Source: CAZMGD01 sp964565705
GTDB lineage: Bacteria > Actinomycetota > Acidimicrobiia > Acidimicrobiales > Ilumatobacteraceae
Assembly: GCA_964565705.1 (NCBI GenBank)
Contig: CAZMGD010000082.1
Span: 1-19,215, forward strand
Direction of reading: 5' to 3'
DNA: 19,215 nt
Numbering within the stretch: the stretch's first letter is position 1; every line of letters starts with the position of its first letter. A program made the position numbers and the translations under genes. Positions 6,748 to 13,847 of the stretch are shown here, in pieces. The notes under the pieces were generated by a model. That model did not search any database. It saw only the letters and a list, made by a program, of their open reading frames with translations, and was not told where the DNA came from.

Positions 6748-8886
6748 ATGATCGCGAGTTCGGCTGCCGAAGACCGCTTCGCCCAGCTCCTGCTGTGCAT
6801 CACGATCGTGCTCGTCCTCGGGCGGTTGGTCGCCATCCTGTTCCGCAAGATCAACCAGCCCGTCGTGATCGGCGAGATCCTGGTCGGCATCGCGCTCGGA
6901 CCCAGCTTGCTCGGGCTGCTGCCGGGCGATCTCGACGAGCGGCTGTTCCCCGCGTCGATCCAGCCATATCTGAAGATCGTGGCCTCGCTGGGCCTGGTCC
7001 TGTTCATGTTCATCGTCGGCCTCGAGGTCGACCTCGACGTCGTGCGGCGCAGTGGGTCGCGCGCGGTGGCGATCTCCCTCACCTCGATCGCCCTGCCGTT
7101 CGCGCTCGGGTTCATGCTGCTCGGCCACCTGCTGCACGAGGACAACAGCTGCGTCGCCGTCGAGGCCGTCGCCACCGCCGACGGGTCGGTGCCGCCGGAG
7201 GAGTGCACGTCCGAGGAGGTGCAGGACAAGCAGCAGGAGGTCGCCGACCAGACCGCGGACGCCGAGAACGACGGCAAGGAGGTGCCCAAGCCGGTGCAGG
7301 GGAAGTCGGTCGACTTCTTGCCGTTCGCGATGTTCCTCGGCGTGAGCATGTGTGGCACCGCGTTCCCGGTGCTGGCGCGCATCCTGGCCGAGCGCAACAT
7401 GTTCCGGATCCCGCTCGGGCTCCTGCTCGTCGCCTGCGCGGCGATCGACGACATCGTCGCGTTCACGCTGCTCGCGTTCGCCGCCGCGCTCGCCAACGGT
7501 GGCGGCGTCGGCGAGGTGCTGTTGATGGTCGGGCAGGTCGCGCTGTTCGCGGTCGTGCTGTTCGTCGTCGTGCGCCCGATCCTCGAGAAGCTCGTGGTCG
7601 GGCCGTACCGGCGTACCGGCAGGCTGACCCTCGAGCACCTGGGCATCCTGTTCGTCGGGTTGCTGCTCTCGTCGCTCATCACGACGAAGATCGGGGTGCA
7701 CGAGCTGATCGGCGCATTCCTGTTCGGCACGGCGGTGCCCCGCCGCGGCGCCGGCAACCTGTTCCACGACGTCGCCCACCGGGTGGAGGGCGTCAGCCTC
7801 CAGATGTTGCTGCCGGTCTTCTTCGTGATCGCGGGGCAGGGGGTCGACATCACCGGGTTGTCGATGTCCGATGTGCCGACGATCCTGCTGATCCTGCTCG
7901 TCGCCTGCGTCGGCAAGATCGTCGGTGCAACCGGGGCGGCGAGGGCCACGGGTGTGCCCAGGCGCCAGGCGTGGGCGGTCGGGGCGATGATGAACACCCG
8001 GGGCCTCACCGAACTGGTCATCCTTCAAGTGGCCCGCGACGCCAACGTGATCAACGATCACGTGTACACGATGCTCGTGATCATGGCGGTGATCACGACG
8101 GCGATGGCCGGGCCGATGCTCAGCCTCGTGTACCCCAAGCGCTGGCTCGACCGCGACATCGCCGAGGCCGAGCGCAAGCGCACCAACGCGGCGAAGGATC
8201 GTGTCGCGGTCGTCGTCGACTCACCCGACGACGCCCGCCCCGCCGTCGATCTGGCGGCGGCGTACGGCGGTGGCCGCGACACGGGCGCGGTCACGTTGCT
8301 GCGCTTCACCGAGGACACCGGCGGGCTCGCCGCGTTCGTCGACAACCTCGGCGACCTGGACGCGCTGCGGGCGACCGCCGCCGAGACGGGCGTGAACGTC
8401 CAGGTGATCAGCCGCGCCTCCACGGACCCGCCGGCCGACACCGTCGCCGAGGTGGAGCGGCTCGGCGTCGCCGCCGTCGTGCTGCCGCCGGCGATGCTCG
8501 ATCTCGCGCCGGCGGTGCGCCGTGCTGGGGCCGACGTCATCGTCGCCGGTGCCGCGCCGATCGGGTCGTCGGGCATCCAGGTCGAGGGCGGTTCCGGGGG
8601 CGACGAGGAGGCCGCGCTCGAACTGGGTGCGCGACTCGCCCTCTACCACCAGGTGCCGCTGCACGTGCGCGGCGGCATCGGCCGCAGGGCTCGCAAGGCC
8701 CTCGACCGCCTCGGTGTCGACGTCCGCGATGATGACAGCGGAGCCCTCGTGAGCTCGGACCTCGGGGCCGACCGCGGCGACGTCGCGGCGATCGTCGAGT
8801 CGGGTGAGCGCGACCGCGTGCCGCTGACCGAGAGCCTCGACACCTGGCTCGAGACCGAGGAGATCACCCCGCTCTCCAGCATCTGA
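6748..8886 (+). CDS. CPA2-family cation:proton antiporter with cytosolic nucleotide-binding-like tail
   Basis: A 712-residue membrane protein. Residues 10-465 form the CPA2 (KefB/NapA-type) Na+ or K+/H+ exchanger core with many hydrophobic helices. It has the family stretch INQPVVIGEILVGIALGPSLLG near the start, CGTAFPVLARIL, and the paired aspartates Asp234-Asp235 in AAIDDIVAF, the ion-binding pair typical of electrogenic exchangers. A strongly hydrophilic insert of about 58 residues (131-188), rich in Glu, Asp, Lys and Gln, interrupts the core between helices. The last 235 residues look like two degenerate universal-stress-protein-like alpha/beta halves, each with a VVV/IVAGAAP-type strand, which would be a regulatory domain. 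GGGAG (6734-6738) nine bases before ATG 6748 supports the start. Ion specificity cannot be told from sequence alone. Confidence 0.9.
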   Translation: MIASSAAEDRFAQLLLCITIVLVLGRLVAILFRKINQPVVIGEILVGIALGPSLLGLLPGDLDERLFPASIQPYLKIVASLGLVLFMFIVGLEVDLDVVRRSGSRAVAISLTSIALPFALGFMLLGHLLHEDNSCVAVEAVATADGSVPPEECTSEEVQDKQQEVADQTADAENDGKEVPKPVQGKSVDFLPFAMFLGVSMCGTAFPVLARILAERNMFRIPLGLLLVACAAIDDIVAFTLLAFAAALANGGGVGEVLLMVGQVALFAVVLFVVVRPILEKLVVGPYRRTGRLTLEHLGILFVGLLLSSLITTKIGVHELIGAFLFGTAVPRRGAGNLFHDVAHRVEGVSLQMLLPVFFVIAGQGVDITGLSMSDVPTILLILLVACVGKIVGATGAARATGVPRRQAWAVGAMMNTRGLTELVILQVARDANVINDHVYTMLVIMAVITTAMAGPMLSLVYPKRWLDRDIAEAERKRTNAAKDRVAVVVDSPDDARPAVDLAAAYGGGRDTGAVTLLRFTEDTGGLAAFVDNLGDLDALRATAAETGVNVQVISRASTDPPADTVAEVERLGVAAVVLPPAMLDLAPAVRRAGADVIVAGAAPIGSSGIQVEGGSGGDEEAALELGARLALYHQVPLHVRGGIGRRARKALDRLGVDVRDDDSGALVSSDLGADRGDVAAIVESGERDRVPLTESLDTWLETEEITPLSSI

Positions 8887-8897
8887 GCGCTTCACCT

Positions 8898-8931
8898 GCG
8901 CAACGTGGTCAGAGGGTGTCCACGTTCGCGC
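8898..8931 (+). terminator. Stem-loop just after the antiporter gene
   Basis: GCGC (8898-8901) plus AACGTGG (8902-8908) pair with CCACGTT (8920-8926) and GCGC (8928-8931), leaving a single bulged C at 8927 and an 11-base loop. The structure starts 11 bases past the antiporter stop codon. That position and the 11 paired bases suggest a terminator or 3'-end stabiliser. No T-tract follows, so it is not a classical intrinsic terminator. Confidence 0.5.
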
Positions 8932-9039
8932 TGCACAGTGCGGGGAATGACCGAGCGAGCGCCCCAATGGCAAGCGCCCGCTTGTGATATCCACTGGTCG
9001 GGTCGCGACCGCTCTGCGATGATTGTCGGCGACCCGTGC

Positions 9040-9055
9040 AGTCGGAGTACCGACT
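9040..9055 (+). promoter_or_regulatory. Palindrome before the MMPL gene (operator or 5' UTR hairpin)
   Basis: AGTCGG-AGTA-CCGACT is a perfect six-base inverted repeat with a four-base centre, ending eight bases before the AAGGAG Shine-Dalgarno at 9064-9069. A perfect ten-base palindrome, GGTCGCGACC, lies upstream at 9001-9010. Either could bind a dimeric TetR-like repressor, common for actinobacterial MMPL exporters, or the first could be an RNA hairpin near the ribosome site. No regulator gene is adjacent, so this is a candidate only. Confidence 0.35.
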
Positions 9056-9077
9056 TCGACCACAAGGAGCCCCCGAG

Positions 9078-11438
9078 ATGAGTGCCCCCGCCCAGCATCT
9101 TCCGGCATCTCGCCCGTCCGTGTACGCCCGGATCGCCGCTGCCTGCCACGACCGGCGGCGGGTGGTGGTCATCGCCTGGGTGGCGGTGATCGTCCTCGTC
9201 GGCGCGCTCTCGGGTGTGCTCGGCAACAGCTTCCGCGACCAGTTCGACCTGCCCGATTCGGACTCGAAGACCGGAGTCGACATCCTGGAGCGCGACTTCG
9301 GCGGGGTCGGCACCGGTGCCACGGGCACGATCGTGTTCCGGGCCGAGCAGGGCGTCGACGATCCAGCGGTGCAGCAGGCGATGAGCGAGCTCTTGGCCGG
9401 CGTGGCCGAGCAACCGAACGTACTGGGCGTGGAAAGTCCCTACGCCGACGGCGGTGAGCGGCTGATCTCGGCGTCGGGGCCGAACGCGGGGTTGATCGCC
9501 TACGCCAACGTGAACATGCCCGACGACATCCAGCTCACGGACGCGACCGCCATCCGCGACTACATCGACGAGCACCTCCCGTCGATCGACGGCGTGCAGA
9601 TCGAGCTCGGTGGCGTCTACTTCGCCGAGATGGAGGCCCCCTCGGCGGAGGCGATCGGCCTCGCGTTCGCGATCATCATCCTGATCGTCGCGTTCGGCTC
9701 GGTGCTCGCGATGGGCCTGCCGATCGGCGTCGCCCTCGCCGGCATCGGCCTCGGTACCTCGCTCGTCATCCTCGCCAGCAACGTCGCGCCGGTGCCCGAG
9801 ACCGGGCAGTTCGTCGGGATCATGATCGGCCTCGGCGTCGGCATCGACTACGCGCTGCTGATCGTGACCCGGTACCGGGAGCAGCTGCACACGGGGCACA
9901 CGGTGCGCGAGTCGATCCTGACCTCGATCGACACCGCCGGGCGGTCGGTGGTGTTCGCCGGTGGAACGGTCGTGATCTCCCTGCTCGGCATGCTGGTGAT
10001 GAACGTCGCGTTCGTCACCGGGCTCGCGCTCAGCGCCGCGCTGGTCGTGCTCGTGACGATCGCCGCCTCGCTGACCCTGCTGCCGGCGCTGCTCGGCTTC
10101 GCCGGCGGCAACGTCGAGAAGACCAGGTGGCGGGGCCTGATCGCCGCCGGCTTGGTGGCCGTGGCGCTGTTCGGCGCCGGCATCGGCCTCGGCGCCCTCT
10201 TGGTGTGCCTGCCGCTGGCGATCGTCGTCCTGATCGCCGGGATCTGGCTGCCGGCGCTGAAGGCCGAGGTCAAGCGACGCCCGCCGAAGCCGCTGCGCGA
10301 CACGCTGGCCTACCGGTGGAGCCGGGTCATCCAGCACCGCCCCTGGCCAGCCGCGATCGGCTCGGCGATCGTCCTGTTGATCCTCGCCATCCCGCTGCTC
10401 GGCATGCGGCTCGGTTTCGCCGACGAGAGCAACTACCCCGACGACACGACGACCAGGAAGGCCTACGACCTGTTGGTCGAGGGCTTCGGCGTCGGGTTCA
10501 ACGGCCCGATGCTGCTCGTCGCCGAGCTGCCGGCCGGCTTCGACCAGCCCGGGCTGCAGGCGGTCTCCGACGCCGTCTCCACGTCGCCGGGCGTCGCGTT
10601 CATGTCGCCGCCGACCGTCAGCGACAACGGTGCATCCGTGCAGTGGCTCGTCGTGCCGACGACCGGCCCGCAGGACGAGGCGACCACCCAGCTCGTCAAC
10701 CGTCTCCGCGACGACGTGCTGCCTCCTGTCGAGGCATCGACGGGCCTGGACATCAACGCGACCGGAGCGGTCGCGATCAACGTGGACTTCTCCAACTACC
10801 TGGCGGAACGCCTTCCGTACTTCTTCGTCGCCGTGCTCACGTTGTCGTTCCTGCTGCTGATGGTCGTGTTCCGGTCCTTGCTCGTGCCGCTGAAGGCGGT
10901 GATCATGAACCTGCTGACGATCGGCGCCGCCTACGGGGTGGTCGTCGCCCTGTTCCAGTGGGGCTGGCTCGGCGACGTCACCGACGTGTCCCCCGCGCCG
11001 ATCGAGACGTGGATCCCGATGATGCTGTTCGCCATCACGTTCGGCTTGTCGATGGACTACGAGGTCTTCCTCCTGTCGCGCATCCAGGAGGAGTGGCATC
11101 GCACGGGCGACTCGCGCACATCCGTCGCCGACGGCTTGGCGGCGACCGCCAAGGTGATCACCGCCGCGGCAGCGATCATGGTCGTCGTGTTCGGCAGCTT
11201 CCTCCTGGAGAACGACCGCGCACTCAAGATCATGGGTGTCGGTCTCGCCATCGCGATCTTCCTCGACGCGACGATCGTGCGCATGGTGCTCGTGCCGTCG
11301 ACGATGGAGCTCCTCGGTGACAAGAACTGGTGGCTGCCGCGCTGGCTCGACCGGATCCTGCCGCACGTGAACGTCGAGGGCCCCGCGGTGCCGGTCGAGG
11401 AGGAAGTGCGCGAGCCGGTGCTGGTCGCCAGCGAATGA
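9078..11438 (+). CDS. MMPL-family RND transporter
   Basis: A 786-residue inner-membrane protein of the MMPL/RND family, proton-driven exporters of lipids and other hydrophobic molecules. Two homologous halves each have one transmembrane helix, a large extracytoplasmic domain and a helix bundle. The proton-relay Asp-Tyr pair is present in both: Asp257-Tyr258 in GVGIDYALLIVTRYRE and Asp660-Tyr661 in GLSMDYEVFLLSRIQEEW. Two additional hydrophobic stretches (about 354-394) lie between the halves, before LAYRWSRVIQHRP, suggesting an extra membrane hairpin. ATG 9078 is chosen because AAGGAG (9064-9069) sits eight bases upstream; the frame stays open to a GTG at 9036, but that would place this site inside the gene. 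The oxidoreductase gene starts 18 bases after the stop. Substrate unknown. Confidence 0.92.
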   Translation: MSAPAQHLPASRPSVYARIAAACHDRRRVVVIAWVAVIVLVGALSGVLGNSFRDQFDLPDSDSKTGVDILERDFGGVGTGATGTIVFRAEQGVDDPAVQQAMSELLAGVAEQPNVLGVESPYADGGERLISASGPNAGLIAYANVNMPDDIQLTDATAIRDYIDEHLPSIDGVQIELGGVYFAEMEAPSAEAIGLAFAIIILIVAFGSVLAMGLPIGVALAGIGLGTSLVILASNVAPVPETGQFVGIMIGLGVGIDYALLIVTRYREQLHTGHTVRESILTSIDTAGRSVVFAGGTVVISLLGMLVMNVAFVTGLALSAALVVLVTIAASLTLLPALLGFAGGNVEKTRWRGLIAAGLVAVALFGAGIGLGALLVCLPLAIVVLIAGIWLPALKAEVKRRPPKPLRDTLAYRWSRVIQHRPWPAAIGSAIVLLILAIPLLGMRLGFADESNYPDDTTTRKAYDLLVEGFGVGFNGPMLLVAELPAGFDQPGLQAVSDAVSTSPGVAFMSPPTVSDNGASVQWLVVPTTGPQDEATTQLVNRLRDDVLPPVEASTGLDINATGAVAINVDFSNYLAERLPYFFVAVLTLSFLLLMVVFRSLLVPLKAVIMNLLTIGAAYGVVVALFQWGWLGDVTDVSPAPIETWIPMMLFAITFGLSMDYEVFLLSRIQEEWHRTGDSRTSVADGLAATAKVITAAAAIMVVVFGSFLLENDRALKIMGVGLAIAIFLDATIVRMVLVPSTMELLGDKNWWLPRWLDRILPHVNVEGPAVPVEEEVREPVLVASE

Positions 11439-11456
11439 GCGAGGGCGCTCGGTACG

Positions 11457-12881
11457 GTGGACGCCGTGCCCAGCGCCATCGTCGTCGGGTCCGGACCGAA
11501 CGGACTGGCCGCGGCGGTCACGCTCGCCCGTGCTGGCGTCGAGGTCGAGGTGGTCGAGGCCGAGGACTCGATCGGCGGCGGCACGAGGAGTGCGGAGCTG
11601 ACGCTGCCCGGTGTGGTCCACGACGTGTGCTCGGCGTTCCACCCGACCGCGCTTGCCTCACCGTTCTTCGCCGGTCTCGCCACGGATCTCGAGCGCCACG
11701 GGCTGCGCTGGCGCTGGCCCGACATCCAGCTGGCCCATCCGTTCGACGACGGTTCGGCGGCGGTCATGTTCCGCTCGATCGACGAGACGGCCGCCGGCCT
11801 CGGCCGGGACGGGGATGCCTGGCGCCGCACGTTCGGCTCGCTGAGCGAACACCTCGGCGAGCTCGTCGAGGACATCTTCGGCCCGATCCTGCACGTACCA
11901 CGCCACCCGCTGCGCGTGGCGTCGTTCGGGGCGCGGGCGGCACTGCCGGCGACGCTGCTGGCCCGGGCGTGGCGTGATGATCCGGCGCGCGCGCTGTTCG
12001 CCGGCGTCGCCGCCCATGCGATGTACCCCCTGACCCGGCCGATGACGTCGTCGGTCGGGCTGATCCTCACCGCCGCCGGCCATGCCCACGGCTGGCCGGT
12101 GGCGCACGGCGGCTCGCAGGCGATCGCCGACGCGCTGAGCGGGCTGCTCGGAGAGTGCGGCGGCACGATCTCGACCGGCAGGCGGGTGGACCGGGTCGCT
12201 GACCTGGATGCCGACGTCGTGCTGCTCGACGTCGCGCCCGGCGCCGCGGCCGACATGCTCGGCGACCGGCTGCCGTCCCGGGTCCGGCGACGCTACCGCC
12301 GATACCGCCATGGTCCCGCCGCCCACAAGGTCGATCTCGCGGTCGAGGGCGGGGTGCCGTGGACCAACGAGTCCTGCCGGTCAGCGGGCACCGTTCACCT
12401 CGGCGGCCCGCCCGAGGAGATCGTCGCGACGGAGGCCGCGATCCACCGGGGGCGGATGCCTGCGCGCCCGTTCGTACTCGTCGGCCAGCAGTACCTGTGC
12501 GACCCGGGCCGGTCCGCCGGTGATGTCCATCCGATCTGGGCCTACGGCCACGTGCCGGCAGGATTCGCCGGCGACGCAACGGACGCGGTGATCGCCCAGA
12601 TCGAGCGGTTCGCCCCCGGCGTGCGCGACCGGATCGTCGGGGTCAGCTCGCGGGGGCCCGCAGACCTCGCCGCGCACAACGCGAACTACATCGGTGGCGA
12701 CATCGCCAACGGTGCCAACGATCCGATCCAGACCGTGTTCCGCCCTGGCATCGCGGTCGATGCATATGCAACGGGTGTGCCGGGTGTGTACCTGTGCTCG
12801 GCGGCGACGCCGCCCGGCGCCGGCGTGCACGGCATGTGCGGCTACAACGCCGCTCGCCGGGCGCTGCAACGGATCGCCTGA
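11457..12881 (+). CDS. FAD-dependent oxidoreductase, phytoene-dehydrogenase / PYROXD2-like
   Basis: A 474-residue flavoprotein of the amine-oxidase/CrtI-like superfamily. The N-terminal dinucleotide-binding fold is clear: VVGSGPNGLAAAVTLARAG, with the acidic end of strand two in VVEAEDSIGGGTRS. The C terminus has the FAD-contacting VYLCSAATPPGAGVHGMCGYNAARRAL. Length fits the family. It may desaturate or oxidise a hydrophobic substrate, but nothing identifies which. The stop of the MMPL gene is only 18 bases upstream, so the two are probably co-transcribed, and an enzyme-exporter pair acting on one lipid is a reasonable inference. GTG 11457 has GAGGG (11441-11445) upstream at 11 bases; GTG 11466, three residues shorter, is possible. 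Confidence 0.88.
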   Translation: MDAVPSAIVVGSGPNGLAAAVTLARAGVEVEVVEAEDSIGGGTRSAELTLPGVVHDVCSAFHPTALASPFFAGLATDLERHGLRWRWPDIQLAHPFDDGSAAVMFRSIDETAAGLGRDGDAWRRTFGSLSEHLGELVEDIFGPILHVPRHPLRVASFGARAALPATLLARAWRDDPARALFAGVAAHAMYPLTRPMTSSVGLILTAAGHAHGWPVAHGGSQAIADALSGLLGECGGTISTGRRVDRVADLDADVVLLDVAPGAAADMLGDRLPSRVRRRYRRYRHGPAAHKVDLAVEGGVPWTNESCRSAGTVHLGGPPEEIVATEAAIHRGRMPARPFVLVGQQYLCDPGRSAGDVHPIWAYGHVPAGFAGDATDAVIAQIERFAPGVRDRIVGVSSRGPADLAAHNANYIGGDIANGANDPIQTVFRPGIAVDAYATGVPGVYLCSAATPPGAGVHGMCGYNAARRALQRIA

Positions 12882-12923
12882 CCCCCCGCCGCCGCTACAA
12901 CGTGCTCGAGTCGGGTCGCAGCA

Positions 12924-12949
12924 CCGGCGCTGGTCAGGTCAGGCGCCGG
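12924..12949. terminator. Possible bidirectional terminator hairpin between convergent genes
   Basis: CCGGCGC (12924-12930) and GCGCCGG (12943-12949) are perfect seven-base arms around a 12-base loop, between the oxidoreductase stop and the convergent coiled-coil gene. The right half overlaps the last codons and stop of the minus-strand gene (stop complement 12939-12941). The stem is entirely G/C without a T-tract, so function as a terminator is inferred from position only. Confidence 0.35.
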
Positions 12950-13829
12950 CCAGGGCTTGGATGTGGGAGTAGCAGGCCTGCGACGCGACGCCACCGGTGA
13001 GCGTGCCGGCATCGAACAGCGTTGCGTCGGGGACGTAGGTGGCCTGGATGTTGAGCACGACGTTGGTCAGCGAATCGGCATCGGTCGCGGCGCAGGCCTG
13101 GTTGGCGATGTCCTGGGCCTGCTCGATCGTGAACCCAGCGGGCACCGTCGACCCGAGCGCCTGGGTGATGAGGGTGAACTCCTCTGCCGAGATCACCCCG
13201 TCCTCCTGCGGGTCCGCGGGTGGGGCCGTGTCGGGCGGCAGGGTGGTCGTCGTGGTGGTCGTGCTCGTCGCCGCCTCGAGCTGCGCCTCCAGATCGGCGA
13301 CCTTGGCCGTGGCCTCGTCGAGCTCGCCCTGCGTGGCGGCGAGGTCGGACTGCGCGGTCGCCAGGTCGGACTGCGCGGTCTCCAGCTCCGTCGTCAACGA
13401 GTCGACGGTGGCCGTCGCATCGTCGAGCTCCGCCTGCATCGCCTCCTGGCCCTCCTGGATCGCGCTGAGCTGCGAGTCGAGCTCGTCACTGTCCGCCCGC
13501 AGCTCCTCGATCGCGTCGTCTCGGTCGTCCAGCTCACCTTTCAGGCTGAACGCCCAGATGCCGAGGCCGATCGCGGCGGCGGCGAGCACCGCGGCGAGCA
13601 CCCACGGCAGCGTGCGGCCGCCGGACCCCTTGGGCGGTTGGGTCGCTGGGATGACCGGCGGCGAGGTTGTGCCGAGCGCGTCGGGCGCGGGCGGAGGTGT
13701 CGCGCCCGCCGGGAACGGAGCGATGGTCGGTGGTGCGGGCGGCGGGGCGGCGACCGTCGGCGACGGTGGGTCGGGAGGGTGCGGGGGCGGCGTCTCGACG
13801 CCGGGATCCGGGTCGGGCTGGTTCGACAT
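12939..13829 (-). CDS. Single-pass membrane protein with Pro-rich cytosolic tail and extracytoplasmic coiled coil
   Basis: A 296-residue protein of unknown function. Residues 1-68 are Pro-rich (19-23 and 29-34 contain dense prolines). One transmembrane helix (about 74-94) follows GGRT. Residues 98-187 form a long heptad-like coiled coil of Glu, Asp, Leu, Ala and Gln, partly made from a repeated QSDLATA unit. A Thr-rich linker (188-197) leads to a small C-terminal domain of about 85 residues with Cys246 and Cys286, possibly disulphide-bonded and loosely like mycobacterial DUF732 proteins. Lacking a cleavable signal, the tail should be cytosolic and the coiled coil outside. GGAGGA (complement of 13837-13842) seven bases before the ATG supports the start. 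It is the last gene of the kinase-FHA operon, 18 bases after the FHA stop. Confidence 0.85.
   Translation of the reverse strand: MSNQPDPDPGVETPPPHPPDPPSPTVAAPPPAPPTIAPFPAGATPPPAPDALGTTSPPVIPATQPPKGSGGRTLPWVLAAVLAAAAIGLGIWAFSLKGELDDRDDAIEELRADSDELDSQLSAIQEGQEAMQAELDDATATVDSLTTELETAQSDLATAQSDLAATQGELDEATAKVADLEAQLEAATSTTTTTTTLPPDTAPPADPQEDGVISAEEFTLITQALGSTVPAGFTIEQAQDIANQACAATDADSLTNVVLNIQATYVPDATLFDAGTLTGGVASQACYSHIQALAGA
13342..13380. repeat. 21-bp tandem repeat inside the coiled-coil gene
   Basis: An 18-base sequence beginning AGGTCGGACTGC occurs exactly at 13342-13359 and again at 13363-13380, a period of 21 bases. In the minus-strand gene each unit encodes one seven-residue heptad (QSDLATA), so the coiled coil may have grown by heptad-length duplication or be prone to slippage. 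Confidence 0.75.
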
Positions 13830-13847
13830 GGTGATGTCCTCCGAGGG

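Noticed and set aside
9036..9077. GTG at 9036 as the MMPL start
   Set aside because: AAGGAG with good spacing points to ATG 9078, and the palindrome and ribosome site would otherwise be coding.
8892..11642. Minus-strand open frame of 916 codons opposite the MMPL gene
   Set aside because: Its composition (Arg, His, Asp, Gln, Gly) is that of an antisense frame in GC-rich DNA, and the plus strand encodes a well-recognised transporter.
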